This document shows, piece by piece, positions 44,603 to 53,825 of a stretch of 64,000 bases of DNA. Both the position numbers and the translations under genes were made by a program. Every line of letters begins with the position of its first letter. The stretch's first letter is position 1. Source of the stretch: Phenylobacterium sp. (lineage in GTDB: Bacteria > Pseudomonadota > Alphaproteobacteria > Caulobacterales > Caulobacteraceae); contig SSMU01000009.1 in assembly GCA_004799545.1 (NCBI GenBank), positions 82,824 to 146,823 of the forward strand, read 5' to 3'. The notes beneath the pieces were generated by a model. That model had not been told where the DNA came from and made no database searches. It was given only the letters and a program-made list of their open reading frames with translations.

Positions 44603-45547
44603 CTACTCCAACACCACCCGCGGGAAGTAGAACCCCACGACCCAGTTCGGTTGGTCGACGATCTCGCTGATCCGCAGGTCGCCGCAGACCGAGCAGAGCA
44701 TGTAGGCCTCGACGGGCGCCATGCCGGTGCGGGCGGCCAGCATATCCACCATCCGCGCCACCGCCTCGCGCGCCGCGGTCATCAGGTCGGGGCCTATGCC
44801 GGTGGTCACCTCATAGCCCTTGGCGTCCAGGTGGCGGGTCACCGGGCCAGGGGTGGTGTAGCGGGGCGCGGCGAGACGGGCGTCCTTCACCAGGTCCAGG
44901 GTCAGCACCACCGACATCGGGCTCTCGATCGCCGTGCCGCAGATCTCGCCGTCGCCCTGGGCGGCATGGGTGTCGCCCACCGAGAACAGGCCGCCCTTCA
45001 CCTCCACCGGCAGGTAGAGCTCGACGCCGGACGTGAGGTCGCGAATGTCGAGATTGCCGCCCACCCGCCGGGGCGGCACCACCGAGTGCCGGCCGGGCTC
45101 GGCCAGGGCCAGGCCGATGGTCCCGGCGAACGGCTTCAGCGGCACCCGGCCGACCGGCGAATAGGCCGCCGGTCCCATCGCCCGCCTGTCGTAGGTCCAC
45201 AGGTGCAGCGCCGGCTCGGTGAACTGGTCGGCCAAGAGGCCGAAGCCCGGGATATTGGCGGTCCAGCCGAAGCCGGAGGGGGCGAAGGCGCCGATGGTGA
45301 TCTTCACCGCATCGCCCGGCTCCGCGCCGTCGATGTAGACCGGGCCGGTCACCGGATTGATCCGGCCGAAGTCGAGGGTCCCGACGTCGGCCACTGTGCT
45401 GGTCCGGGTCAGCTGCCCGCCCGAGGCGTCCAGGCATTCGAATTCGATCGTGGTCCCCGGCGCGACGGTCAGGACCGGCGGGATGGCGTTGTCCCAGCCG
45501 ACGTGGTGGCAATCGCCATGGATCGTATGGCCGGCCTTCGCTGACAT
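44603..45547 (-). CDS. Acetamidase/formamidase family protein
   Basis: 314 residues. Typical segments are GHTIHGDCHHVGWDNAIPPVL at the start, GWTANIPGFGLLADQF, PPRRVGGNLDIRDLTSG and VGDTHAAQGDGEICGTAIE. The enzymes hydrolyse formamide or acetamide to ammonia and the acid. Cytoplasmic. The neighbouring SDR does not suggest a pathway. Confidence 0.93.
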   Translation of the reverse strand: MSAKAGHTIHGDCHHVGWDNAIPPVLTVAPGTTIEFECLDASGGQLTRTSTVADVGTLDFGRINPVTGPVYIDGAEPGDAVKITIGAFAPSGFGWTANIPGFGLLADQFTEPALHLWTYDRRAMGPAAYSPVGRVPLKPFAGTIGLALAEPGRHSVVPPRRVGGNLDIRDLTSGVELYLPVEVKGGLFSVGDTHAAQGDGEICGTAIESPMSVVLTLDLVKDARLAAPRYTTPGPVTRHLDAKGYEVTTGIGPDLMTAAREAVARMVDMLAARTGMAPVEAYMLCSVCGDLRISEIVDQPNWVVGFYFPRVVLE

Positions 45548-45628
45548 GCTGTTCGCCCCGGGACGGCCTTGCGCCGTCCGGTCAGCCTGCCGCCCGCCTC
45601 GGCCCGAGGCAAGCGCACACGGCCACCG

Positions 45629-46168
45629 TCAGCGCGACTCCGCGCCCACCGAGATCGACGTGCCGCTATAGGGGCCGCGGCAGCCAAGCCCCGCGCCGAA
45701 CGCCGACCAGCGCTCCGCCGGCGGCTGGTCCGAATGCTGGGTCAGGCAGGGGGCCGAGCTCGGGTCCTGCGCCGCCGCCGGGCCGAGCGCCAGGTCGCCG
45801 GCCAGGCTCTGGCCGCGCCAGCCGCCGTAGCGGCCCTGGAACCGGCTCTGGTCCACCGCGATGCTCAGCGTGCCGGTCTGGCCGAGCGGAATGTCGGCGC
45901 CCACGAAGGCGTGGCGATAGCCGCTGGAGCCCGCGCCCACCTCGACAACCCCGTGGATGCGCCGCTCCTCGGGACCGCTGGTGGTGGCGCCGGCCGGGCC
46001 GTCGTTGGGCAGGTCGGGCACCGGGGCGGCCTTCAGGAAGGCGCTGATCTGGTCGGCGGTGGAGACCGGCGCGGCGCCGGTTCCCCCGGCCGAGGGCACG
46101 GGGTCCGCCGCCCAGGCCGCGCCTGCCGCCCCGAACGCGGCGACCAAGGCGGCAATGCAAAGCTTCAT
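45629..46168 (-). CDS. Exported protein of unknown function
   Basis: 179 residues with a signal peptide (MKLCIAALVAAFGAAGAAWA). After a Pro/Gly-rich stretch the protein has a beta-rich part (RRIHGVVEVGAGSSGYRHAFVGADIPLGQTG-type strands, with TLSIAVDQSRF) and two cysteines (APCLTQH, LGCRGPY). The ending YSGTSISVGAES could be an outer-surface strand. No family recognised. Confidence 0.68.
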   Translation of the reverse strand: MKLCIAALVAAFGAAGAAWAADPVPSAGGTGAAPVSTADQISAFLKAAPVPDLPNDGPAGATTSGPEERRIHGVVEVGAGSSGYRHAFVGADIPLGQTGTLSIAVDQSRFQGRYGGWRGQSLAGDLALGPAAAQDPSSAPCLTQHSDQPPAERWSAFGAGLGCRGPYSGTSISVGAESR

Positions 46169-46247
46169 ACCGGACGCTCCAGACTCGCCGCGACGGTGGA
46201 CGCCATATGCGGCGGCCGCAAGGCGGTTCGTCGACGGGTCCGACGCC

Positions 46248-46916
46248 TCAGACGGTCTCGCCCAGCAACCCCTCGACGAAGGGCGGCAGCCACGGGTTGC
46301 GCCCGGGCTTCATCCGTTCGGCGCGATAGATGTGCACCAGTTCGGCGTAGGCGCTGTCGAAGTCCTTGTTGACCACGACATAGTCGTACTCGTCCCAGTG
46401 GGTGACCTCGCGCCGGCCGAGCGCCAGGCGCTGGCTGATCACGTCTTCGCTGTCCTGGGCGCGGGCGTGCAGGCGGCGCGACAGGTCGCTCCAGGTGGGC
46501 GGCAGGATGTAGATGCGCACGCTGTCGTCCGGCGCGCTCTCGGCCACCTGCCGGGCGCCTTGCCAGTCGATGTCGAACATCACGTCGCGGCCGGCCTCCA
46601 GGGCGGCCATCACCGGCGCCTTCGGCGTGCCGTAGAGGTGGCCGTTGACCTCCGCCCATTCCAGCAGCTCGCCCGCGGCGATCATCGCCTCGAACTGCTC
46701 GCGGGTCTTGAAGAAGTACTCGCGGCCCTCCTCCTCACCGGGGCGCGGCGGCCGGGTGGTGGCGGAGATCGAGAGCCGCATGCCGGCGAAGTCGGCGACC
46801 AGGCGGCGCGACAGCGAGGTCTTGCCGGCGCCGCCCGGGCTGGAGACCAGCATCAGCAAGCCCCGGCGCACGGTTTCCCAGGGCTTCAGGTGATCGTCGG
46901 CGTCGGGGCTACTCAA
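46248..46916 (-). CDS. gmk: Guanylate kinase
   Basis: 222 residues. Phosphorylates GMP to GDP. P-loop SSPGGAGKTSLSRRL; GMP-binding segment SISATTRPPRPGEEEGREYFF; lid region RAQDSEDVISQRL. The stretch of about 18 extra N-terminal residues is usual in alphaproteobacteria. Its start overlaps the end of yicC by 8 bp. Confidence 0.97.
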   Translation of the reverse strand: MSSPDADDHLKPWETVRRGLLMLVSSPGGAGKTSLSRRLVADFAGMRLSISATTRPPRPGEEEGREYFFKTREQFEAMIAAGELLEWAEVNGHLYGTPKAPVMAALEAGRDVMFDIDWQGARQVAESAPDDSVRIYILPPTWSDLSRRLHARAQDSEDVISQRLALGRREVTHWDEYDYVVVNKDFDSAYAELVHIYRAERMKPGRNPWLPPFVEGLLGETV

Positions 46917-47787
46917 CGTTCTGCACCTGCTCGCGGAACTGGTCGATCACGGCTTTGAGGTCGAGACCGGTCGAGGTCAAGGCGCTGGACGCCGACTTCG
47001 AGCACAGGGTGTTGGCCTCGCGCATGAATTCCTGGGTCAGGAAGTCGAGCCGGCGGCCGACGCCGCCGTCGCCGGCCAAGAGCTGCCGCGCCGAGGCCAC
47101 GTGGCCGGCCAACCGGTCCAGCTCCTCACGCACGTCGGCGCGGGTGGCCATGGCGGCCGCCTCCTGGACGATCCGCGCCTCGTCGGCCCCTTCGCCGATC
47201 AGGTCAGCCATGCGCTTGGCGAACCGCTCCTTGATCGCCGCTGGCTGCCCGCCGGCCACGCTCTCGGCCTGCGCCACCAGTTCGGCGATCCGGTCGAGGA
47301 AGCCGGTGAGCACGCCCGCCAGGGCCGCCCCCTCCTCGCGCCGGGCCGCCAGCAGGCCGTCCAGCGCCACGCCCAGGGCGGCCGTCATCGCCGTCTCCAG
47401 CTCGGCGCGCGCCTCGGCGTCGTCCACCGCGTCCTCGACCTCGATGACGCCCTTCAGGGCCAGCAGGCCGTCGAGGCTCGGCGGCCCCGCCTTGCCGGCC
47501 GCCAGATAGGGCGCGCCGGCCGCCAGATAGCGCTCCAGCTGTTCCAGGTTGATGCGCACGCCGCCCACGCCCTCGCGGCTCTTGGCCTGCACGCCCACCG
47601 TCACCTGGCCACGCTGGAACCTGGCCTGCGCCAGCTCCCGGCTGGCGCGCTCCAGCCCGTCGAACCCCGGCGGTCCGCGGAACCGGACCTCCAGGTTGCG
47701 GCCGTTGACGCTGCGGGCCTCCACCGCCCAGCTCCATCCGCCCAGCGCGCCCTCCGAGCGGCCGAAGCCCGTCATGCCGGAGATCAT
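46909..47787 (-). CDS. yicC: YicC family protein (endoribonuclease-like)
   Basis: 292 residues from the ATG at 47787 (MISGMTGFGRSEG, the typical family start); an ATG at 47820 would overlap mltG. The C-terminal DUF1732 part is clear: KRMADLIGEGADEARIVQEAA and RRLDFLTQEFMREANTLCSK. E. coli YicC has been linked to RNA cleavage; this role is inferred by family. It lies between mltG and gmk in one run. Confidence 0.93.
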   Translation of the reverse strand: MISGMTGFGRSEGALGGWSWAVEARSVNGRNLEVRFRGPPGFDGLERASRELAQARFQRGQVTVGVQAKSREGVGGVRINLEQLERYLAAGAPYLAAGKAGPPSLDGLLALKGVIEVEDAVDDAEARAELETAMTAALGVALDGLLAARREEGAALAGVLTGFLDRIAELVAQAESVAGGQPAAIKERFAKRMADLIGEGADEARIVQEAAAMATRADVREELDRLAGHVASARQLLAGDGGVGRRLDFLTQEFMREANTLCSKSASSALTSTGLDLKAVIDQFREQVQNVE

Positions 47788-47809
47788 CGGGCGCCTCGCG
47801 CGGATCGGT

Positions 47810-48838
47810 TCACTTCGCACCCCCTGCCGCTCGGGCGCGTTCGATCTGGCGCCATTTGGCGACGTTCTTCTCGTGCTCGGCGTAGGTCGGGGCGAACACG
47901 TGGCCGCCAGTCCCGTCGGCCACGAAATAGAGGTCCTGGGTGGGCGGCGGGTTGAGCACGGCGGCCAGCGCCGCGCGGCCCGGATTGGCGATCGGCGTCG
48001 GCGGCAGGCCGGCGATCTTGTAGGTGTTGTAGGGCGTCTCCGCGGCCAGTTCGCTGACCGTCAGCCCACGGCCCAGCGGCAGGCCCTTGGAGATCCCGTA
48101 GATCACCGTGGGATCGCTTTCCAGCCGCATGCCGGTCCGCAGACGGTTCTCGAACACGGCGGCGACCCGGGGCCGCTCGGCTGCAACACCGGTCTCCTTC
48201 TCGACGATCGAGGCCAGGGTCACCGCCTCGGCGGGACTGGCGAACGGCACGCCGGGCTTGCGCGCCGCCCACAGCTGGTCGACCAGCTTGTCGCGCGCCT
48301 GCTCCATCCGCTCGATCACCTTGCCGCGGTCGTCGCCGCGCTGGACCTCATAGGTCTCCGGCAGGATCGACCCCTCCGGCGGCGCGGCGGCGAAGCCCAC
48401 CAGCACCGGCGAGGCGTTGACCGCATTGGCCGCCATCTCGCTGGTCCAGCCCTCGGGGATGGTCACGAAATGGCGCACCACCCGGCCGGCCTTCAGGTCG
48501 CCGAGGATCGAGGCCATGCTCTCGCGGCTGGCGATGGCGTATTCGCCGGCCTTCAGGCTCGAGCCGCCCGCGGTCAGCTTGGCCATCACCATGAACACCG
48601 TCTGGGAGCGGATCACCCCGGCGCGGGCCAGGACGCGGGCGATCCCGGGCGTCCCGCGGCCGCGCTCCAGGACCACCGTGGTCGCCACGCCTTGCGGGGC
48701 GCGCGGCCCTGGCCCCGCATACAGGAAGGCCAGCACCGCGGCCGCTGCGAGCAGCAGGATCAGCAGCAGGCCGCCGAAGCCGCCCCGGGCGGTCAGGGCC
48801 GACCCGCGTGTAGAGCGTCGGCGCGGACCTCGGCTCAC
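47810..48838 (-). CDS. mltG: Endolytic murein transglycosylase MltG
   Basis: 342 residues from a GTG at 48838 that overlaps the fabF stop (GTGA). One N-terminal membrane helix (LLLILLLAAAAVLAFLY) anchors a periplasmic YceG-type domain. The catalytic glutamate lies in LASIVEKETG, with LESDPTVIYG and GLPPTPIANPG as further signatures. It cuts nascent glycan strands to set their length. In many proteobacteria mltG follows fabF as here. Confidence 0.95.
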   Translation of the reverse strand: MSRGPRRRSTRGSALTARGGFGGLLLILLLAAAAVLAFLYAGPGPRAPQGVATTVVLERGRGTPGIARVLARAGVIRSQTVFMVMAKLTAGGSSLKAGEYAIASRESMASILGDLKAGRVVRHFVTIPEGWTSEMAANAVNASPVLVGFAAAPPEGSILPETYEVQRGDDRGKVIERMEQARDKLVDQLWAARKPGVPFASPAEAVTLASIVEKETGVAAERPRVAAVFENRLRTGMRLESDPTVIYGISKGLPLGRGLTVSELAAETPYNTYKIAGLPPTPIANPGRAALAAVLNPPPTQDLYFVADGTGGHVFAPTYAEHEKNVAKWRQIERARAAGGAK

Positions 48839-50118
48839 GAGACCTTCTTAAAGACCACGGAGGCGTTGGTCCCGCCGAAGCCGAAGGAGTTGGACAGCGC
48901 CACGTCGATCTTCATCGGCTTGGCCTTGTTGGGGACCAGGTCGATGGGCGTCTCGACGGAAGGGTTGTCGAGGTTGATGGTCGGCGGCGCGATCTGGTCG
49001 CGGATCGCCAGGCAGCTGAACGCCGCTTCGATGGCCCCGGCCGCGCCCAGCAGGTGGCCGGTCGCCGACTTGGTCGAGCTCATGGAGACCTTGGAGGCGG
49101 CATTGCCCAGCATCCGCTCCACGGCGCCCAGCTCGATCTCGTCGCCGAGCGGCGTCGAGGTCCCGTGGGCGTTGATGTAGTCGATGTCGGCGGGCGTGAT
49201 GCCGGCGTCCTTGATCGCCGCCTTCATCGCCCGGAAGCCGCCGTCGCCGTCAGAGGCGGGGGCGGTGATGTGGTAGGCGTCGCCCGCCAGGCCGTAGCCC
49301 GCCACCTCGGCGTAGATCTTCGCGCCGCGCGCCTTGGCGTGCTCGTACTCTTCCAGCACCAGGATGCCGGCGCCCTCGCCCATCACGAAGCCGTCGCGAT
49401 CCTTGTCGTAGGGGCGGCTGGCCTTCTCCGGCTGGTCGTTGAAGCCGGTGGACATGGCGCGGCAGGCGATGAAGCCGGCGATGCCGACCGGGCAGATCGA
49501 GGCCTCGGCGCCGCCGGCGATCATCACGTCGGCGTCGCCGTACTTGATCAGCCGCGCCGCGTCGCCGATGGCGTGCGCGCCCGTCGCGCAGGCGGTGACC
49601 ACCGAATGGTTCGGGCCCTTGAAGCTGTAGCGGATCGAGACCTGGCCGCTCGCCAGGTTGATCAGCGCCGAGGGGATGAAGAACGGGCTGACCCGGCGGG
49701 GGCCCTTCTCGTAGAGCTCGATGGAGGTCTTCTCGATGGCCTGCAGGCCGCCGATCCCGGAGCCGATCATCACCCCGGTCCGCTCGCGGCTCTCCTCGTC
49801 CTCCGGCATCCAGTCGGCGTCACGCACAGCCTCGTCGGCCGCGGCGATCGCATAGAGGATGAAGTCGTCGACCCGCCGCCGGTCCTTCGGCGACATGGTC
49901 TTCTCGGGGTCGTAGGACCCGGGCTGGTCCGGGCCGCCGCCGCCGCGGCCGTCGACGCTCGGCACCTCGCCGGCGATCTTGCAGGCGTATTCGGTGGTGT
50001 CGAAGGTGGTGATCCGCCCGAGGCCGGACTTGCCGGCCAGGATCTGCGCCCAGCTGTGCTCTGTCCCCTGGCCCAGGGGGGTGATCAGCCCGATTCCGGT
50101 GACGACAACTCGGCGCAT
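48835..50118 (-). CDS. fabF: Beta-ketoacyl-ACP synthase II
   Basis: 427 residues. Condensing enzyme of fatty acid elongation. The active-site cysteine lies in VVTACATGAHAIGDAARL and the histidines in INAHGTSTPLGDEIELGA and TKSATGHLLGAAG. Start MRRVVVTGIGLITPLGQG and end FGFGGTNASVVFKKV are typical. It lies 81 bp downstream of acpP and is coupled to mltG. Confidence 0.98.
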   Translation of the reverse strand: MRRVVVTGIGLITPLGQGTEHSWAQILAGKSGLGRITTFDTTEYACKIAGEVPSVDGRGGGGPDQPGSYDPEKTMSPKDRRRVDDFILYAIAAADEAVRDADWMPEDEESRERTGVMIGSGIGGLQAIEKTSIELYEKGPRRVSPFFIPSALINLASGQVSIRYSFKGPNHSVVTACATGAHAIGDAARLIKYGDADVMIAGGAEASICPVGIAGFIACRAMSTGFNDQPEKASRPYDKDRDGFVMGEGAGILVLEEYEHAKARGAKIYAEVAGYGLAGDAYHITAPASDGDGGFRAMKAAIKDAGITPADIDYINAHGTSTPLGDEIELGAVERMLGNAASKVSMSSTKSATGHLLGAAGAIEAAFSCLAIRDQIAPPTINLDNPSVETPIDLVPNKAKPMKIDVALSNSFGFGGTNASVVFKKVS

Positions 50119-50199
50119 GACCTACCTCAAACGAAGACCGCCGCGGCTGGGGTTCCCCGAGCGACGCGGCGGCCTGAATTCTTCAGCCGAATCAGCTCC

Positions 50200-50439
50200 T
50201 TAGGAGCCGAGGCGCTCTTGGATGAACTTGACCGCGTCGCCGACGGTCTGGATGTGCTCGGCCGCGTCGTCCGGGATCTCGATGTCGAATTCTTCTTCGA
50301 ACGCCATCACCAGCTCGACGTTGTCGAGGCTGTCGGCGCCCAGGTCGTCGATGAAGCTGGCCTTCTCGGTGACCTTCTCCGGATCGGCGTCCAGGTGTTC
50401 GATAACGATCTTGCGGACGCGCTCTAGGACGTCGGACAT
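50200..50439 (-). CDS. acpP: Acyl carrier protein
   Basis: 79 residues, strongly acidic. Serine S37 in [20 protein letters not shown] receives the phosphopantetheine arm. Carries acyl chains for fatty acid synthesis. Order fabD-fabG-acpP-fabF is the common proteobacterial cluster. The gap of 123 bp to fabG may contain its own promoter. Confidence 0.99.
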   Translation of the reverse strand: MSDVLERVRKIVIEHLDADPEKVTEKASFIDDLGADSLDNVELVMAFEEEFDIEIPDDAAEHIQTVGDAVKFIQERLGS

Positions 50440-50562
50440 CAGGTAGGTCCCTCTAAAAGTTCAAGCTCTGCATCGGCGAGCCGGCTGGCGAAGTCAACCG
50501 TCCGGATCGGCCGCAATTCAAGTCGGTGGCGCGTTAGCATGTTCCAACTGGGCGCGCGAGCC

Positions 50563-51303
50563 TCAGATCATGGCCATCCCGCCGTTGACGTGGAGGGTCT
50601 GGCCGGTGACGTAACCCGCCTCCTCGCTGGCCAGGTAAACGCACGCCGCCGCCACGTCCGCGCCCTGTCCCAGCTTGCCCGAAGGGATGGTCGACAGGAT
50701 CTGCGCCTTCTGCTGTTCGGTGAGCGCATCGGTCATCGGGCTCTCGATGAACCCGGGCGCCACGCAGTTCACGGTGATGCCCCGGGTCGCCACCTCCTGG
50801 GCCAGGCTCTTGGAGAAGCCGATCATCCCGGCCTTCGAGGCCGCGTAGTTGGCCTGGCCGGGATTGCCCATTACGCCGACGATCGAGGTGATGCCGATGA
50901 TCCGGCCGTGCCGGCGGCGCATCATCCCCTTGGTGGCGGCGCGCGACAGCCGGAAGTAGCTCTCCAGGTTGACCTTCAGGACGGCGTCCCAGTCGTCATC
51001 CTTCATCCGCATCAGGAGGCCGTCCTTGGTGATCCCGGCGTTGGCCACCAGGATGTCGAGCGGCATGCCGGCCGCCGCCTCGGCGGCCTCGACCAGCCCG
51101 TCGACCGCCGCCGGATCGGAGAGGTTGGCCGGAACCGCTGAGGTGCGCTCGCCGAGCTCGCTCGCCAGCGCCTCCAGCACGGTCTCGCGGGTGCCGGACA
51201 GCACCACATGGGCGCCTTGGGCGTGGAAGGCCTTGGCGATCGCCGAGCCTAGGCCGCCGGTGGCCCCGGTGACCAGGGCGGTCTTGCCGGTCAGGTCGAA
51301 CAT
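50563..51303 (-). CDS. fabG: 3-oxoacyl-ACP reductase
   Basis: 246 residues, NADPH-dependent SDR. Cofactor motif ALVTGATGGLGSAIAKAF, NAG motif DILVANAGITKDGL, and active-site tyrosine/lysine in ANYAASKAGMIGFSK. The C-terminus EAGYVTGQTLHVNGGMAM is characteristic. It lies 10 bp after fabD. Confidence 0.98.
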   Translation of the reverse strand: MFDLTGKTALVTGATGGLGSAIAKAFHAQGAHVVLSGTRETVLEALASELGERTSAVPANLSDPAAVDGLVEAAEAAAGMPLDILVANAGITKDGLLMRMKDDDWDAVLKVNLESYFRLSRAATKGMMRRRHGRIIGITSIVGVMGNPGQANYAASKAGMIGFSKSLAQEVATRGITVNCVAPGFIESPMTDALTEQQKAQILSTIPSGKLGQGADVAAACVYLASEEAGYVTGQTLHVNGGMAMI

Positions 51304-51313
51304 GGCGCGGTCC

Positions 51314-52258
51314 TTATAGAGTCTTGGAGAAGGCTTCGAGGTCGGCCGGCGTATTCAGCGGCGTCGCCTCGGCGTCGGGCGCGATGCGCTTGGCCATGCC
51401 GGACAGCACCTTGCCGGCGCCGGCCTCGGCGAACCGGGTGACCCCGCCCTCGCCCACCAGCCAGAGCACGCTTTCCCGCCAGCGGACGCGGCCGGTCACC
51501 TGCTCGACCAGCATCCGGCGGATGGCCTCGGGATCGTTGGTCGGGCGTGCGGTGACATTGGCCACCAGCGGGGCGCGCGGCGAAAGGATCATGGCCTCGG
51601 CCAGGGCCGCGGCCATCTCGTCGGCGGCCGGCTGCATTAGCGGGCAGTGGAAGGGCGCCGAGACGTTGAGCGGGATCGCCCGCGCGCCGAGCTCCTTGGC
51701 CTTCTCGATCGCCGCGTCCACCGCCGCCTTGGCGCCGGAGATCACGACGTTGCCCTGGTTGTTGTCGTTGGCGACGACACAGACGCCGAACTTGGAGCCC
51801 GCCGCGGCGGCTTCCTCGGCCAGGGCCACGTCGGTCTTCGGCCCGATCAGCGAGGCCATGGCGCCCGCCCCGACAGGCACGGCCCGTTGCATGGCCTGGC
51901 CGCGCAGCTTCAATAGCCGGGCGGTGTCGGCCAGGCTGATCGCGCCGGCGGCGGCCAGGGCGGAATATTCTCCGAGGCTGTGGCCCGCGACGAAGGCGGC
52001 CTTCTCCACCCCGATCCCGAACTCGCGCTCCAGGGTGCGCATCACCGCCAGGCTCACCGCCATCAGCGCCGGCTGGGCGTTCTCGGTGAGGGTCAGCTGA
52101 TCCTCCGGCCCCTCGCGCATCAGCTTGGCGAGGTTCTGGCCCAGGGCGTCGTCGACCTCTTGAAACACCTCGCGCGCGGGCGCGAAGGCCTCGGCCAGTT
52201 CCGCGCCCATGCCGACCGCCTGGCTGCCCTGGCCGGGGAAGAGGAAGGCGAGGCTCAT
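51314..52258 (-). CDS. fabD: Malonyl-CoA:ACP transacylase
   Basis: 314 residues. Moves malonyl from CoA to ACP. The start LAFLFPGQGSQAVGMG, active-site serine in FVAGHSLGEYSALAAAG (about residue 93) and histidine in VSAPFHCPLMQPA identify it. First gene of the leftward fatty-acid-synthesis run; 83 bp separate it from the divergent dehydrogenase gene. Confidence 0.98.
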   Translation of the reverse strand: MSLAFLFPGQGSQAVGMGAELAEAFAPAREVFQEVDDALGQNLAKLMREGPEDQLTLTENAQPALMAVSLAVMRTLEREFGIGVEKAAFVAGHSLGEYSALAAAGAISLADTARLLKLRGQAMQRAVPVGAGAMASLIGPKTDVALAEEAAAAGSKFGVCVVANDNNQGNVVISGAKAAVDAAIEKAKELGARAIPLNVSAPFHCPLMQPAADEMAAALAEAMILSPRAPLVANVTARPTNDPEAIRRMLVEQVTGRVRWRESVLWLVGEGGVTRFAEAGAGKVLSGMAKRIAPDAEATPLNTPADLEAFSKTL

Positions 52259-52341
52259 GCGACCGCTCCGTCAGGTCAAAAATCCGAGCGGCGAGGGTTA
52301 GGGGATATGGCTATCGTGGGCAAGCAGCGGGGGAGGACGCC

Positions 52342-53421
52342 ATGCGGGCGGTCGTACGACGGAACAAGCAGCTGGTCTGCGACGAAATCGAGGAGCTCGC
52401 CCCGGCCGAGGGCCAGGTGCTGGTCAGGACGCTGGCCTGCGGGATCTGCGGCTCGGACCTGCATGCCCTGCATCACATGGAGCACATGATCGAGCTGGGC
52501 CGGCGCGGCGGCGGCGGCGACAACGGCTTCGATCCTACGGCGGACACCGTGTTCGGCCATGAGTTCTGCGCCGAGGTGCTGGACTTCGGTCCGGGCTGCG
52601 GCCGCGCCCTGAAGGCCGGCGCCCGAGTGGTCAGCATTCCCGTCACCCTGACGCCCGGCGGCGTCGAGATGCTGGGCTTCTCCAACCGGCTGCCGGGCGG
52701 GTTCGCCGAGCGGATGCTGCTCAGCGAGGCCCTGCTGCTGGAAGTCCCCAACGGGCTGCCCACCGACCAGGCGGCGCTCACCGAGCCGTTCGCCGTCGGC
52801 GCCCACGCCGTCGCCAAGGCGAAGCTGGACCGGGACTCGGTGTCGCTGGTGGTCGGCTGCGGCCCGGTCGGCCTGGCGGTGATCGCCGGGCTGAAGGCGG
52901 CGGGCCACGGCCCGGTGATCGCGGCGGACTTCTCACCTCGCCGCCGCGCGGCCGCCGAGCGCCTGGGCGCCGACGTGGTCGTCGATCCGGCGGCCGAGTC
53001 GCCGCACGACCGCTGGGAGGCCTTCGGCGTGCCCAAGGCGCGGGCGGCCCAATCGATGATGCGGATGATGGGCGGCCGCTTCGGCCAGCCGGTGATCTTC
53101 GAGTGCGTCGGCGCGCCCGGTGTTCTGCAGGGCCTGATCGAGGCCGCCCCGGCCGGCGCCCAGATCGTGGTGGCCGGCGTCTGCATGGAGACCGACCGCA
53201 TCGAGCCCTCCATCGCCATCACCAAGGAGATCGAGCTGACCTTCGTGTTCGGCTACACGCCCGAGGAGTTCGCCGCCACCCTGCGCCATCTGGCCGACGG
53301 AGTAATTGACGTGGCGGGCCTTGTTACGGCAAAAGTCGGCCTCGATGGCGTGGCCCAGGCCTTCCGCGACCTCGGCGACCCGGAGGCGCACGTCAAGATC
53401 CTGGTCCAGCCAGGGCACTGA
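52342..53421 (+). CDS. Zinc-binding alcohol dehydrogenase family protein (MDR)
   Basis: 359 residues. The catalytic zinc motif LACGICGSDLHALHH and GHEFCAEVLDFG, and the NAD motif VVGCGPVGLAVIAGL, are present. The four-cysteine structural zinc lobe is missing: the loop reads IPVTLTPGGVEMLGFSNRL. The substrate is unknown; similar proteins are annotated as threonine or L-idonate dehydrogenase-like. Last gene before the pilus locus and probably unrelated to it. Confidence 0.9.
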   Translation: MRAVVRRNKQLVCDEIEELAPAEGQVLVRTLACGICGSDLHALHHMEHMIELGRRGGGGDNGFDPTADTVFGHEFCAEVLDFGPGCGRALKAGARVVSIPVTLTPGGVEMLGFSNRLPGGFAERMLLSEALLLEVPNGLPTDQAALTEPFAVGAHAVAKAKLDRDSVSLVVGCGPVGLAVIAGLKAAGHGPVIAADFSPRRRAAAERLGADVVVDPAAESPHDRWEAFGVPKARAAQSMMRMMGGRFGQPVIFECVGAPGVLQGLIEAAPAGAQIVVAGVCMETDRIEPSIAITKEIELTFVFGYTPEEFAATLRHLADGVIDVAGLVTAKVGLDGVAQAFRDLGDPEAHVKILVQPGH

Positions 53422-53642
53422 CATGCCCATTATGGGGAGGATTTGGGGTCAGAATGTCGCGCATGGCGCGGCGCGGCGCCCGTTGCGTACCCATTCTTCG
53501 ATCCGCCGATCCCTTTTTGGTACACGAACGCCACTATTCAGGCCCGGATTGGAACGATCTCAGAGCTGAGCCATTGATATCGAACGTCGAGTACGTCACA
53601 CGCTTCCCGTTTCAGGCGTCTGAATAAAGTGCAGCGTGCATG

Positions 53643-53658
53643 TGGCACGCCTCCTGCA
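53643..53658 (+). promoter_or_regulatory. Candidate sigma-54 promoter
   Basis: TGGCACG, CCTC, CTGCA matches the consensus TGGCACG-N4-TTGCW with one difference (T to C at the first T of the -12 element). The GG and GC doublets have the required spacing of ten bases between them. Expected start point about 53670. It points toward the subunit genes. No activator gene is nearby and no upstream binding site was identified. Confidence 0.55.
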
Positions 53659-53774
53659 TCAGCGTTTTCGACTGTAACGTCTTGAGGACAACCTGATCTA
53701 ACGCAGTATGCTGTACGAGCACTTCAGCTCGGATCGCGACCACCCTCCACTATAGTTACTGGCCGTCAACTATC

Positions 53775-53803
53775 TTGACAGTCGGAGAACGTGGTTTTAG
53801 AGG
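53775..53803 (+). promoter_or_regulatory. Weak sigma-70-type promoter candidate
   Basis: TTGACA (53775-53780) is followed after 17 bases by TAGAGG (53798-53803). The -35 element is perfect; the -10 element is poor. It may be a second promoter of the pilus operon, closer to the first gene than the sigma-54 site. Confidence 0.35.
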
Positions 53804-53825
53804 GCGGGGCAATCACGAATTGAAG

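Noticed and set aside
53430..53570. Transposase or phage remnant after the dehydrogenase gene
   Set aside because: The short frame here has no transposase motif and no terminal repeats or target duplication were seen.
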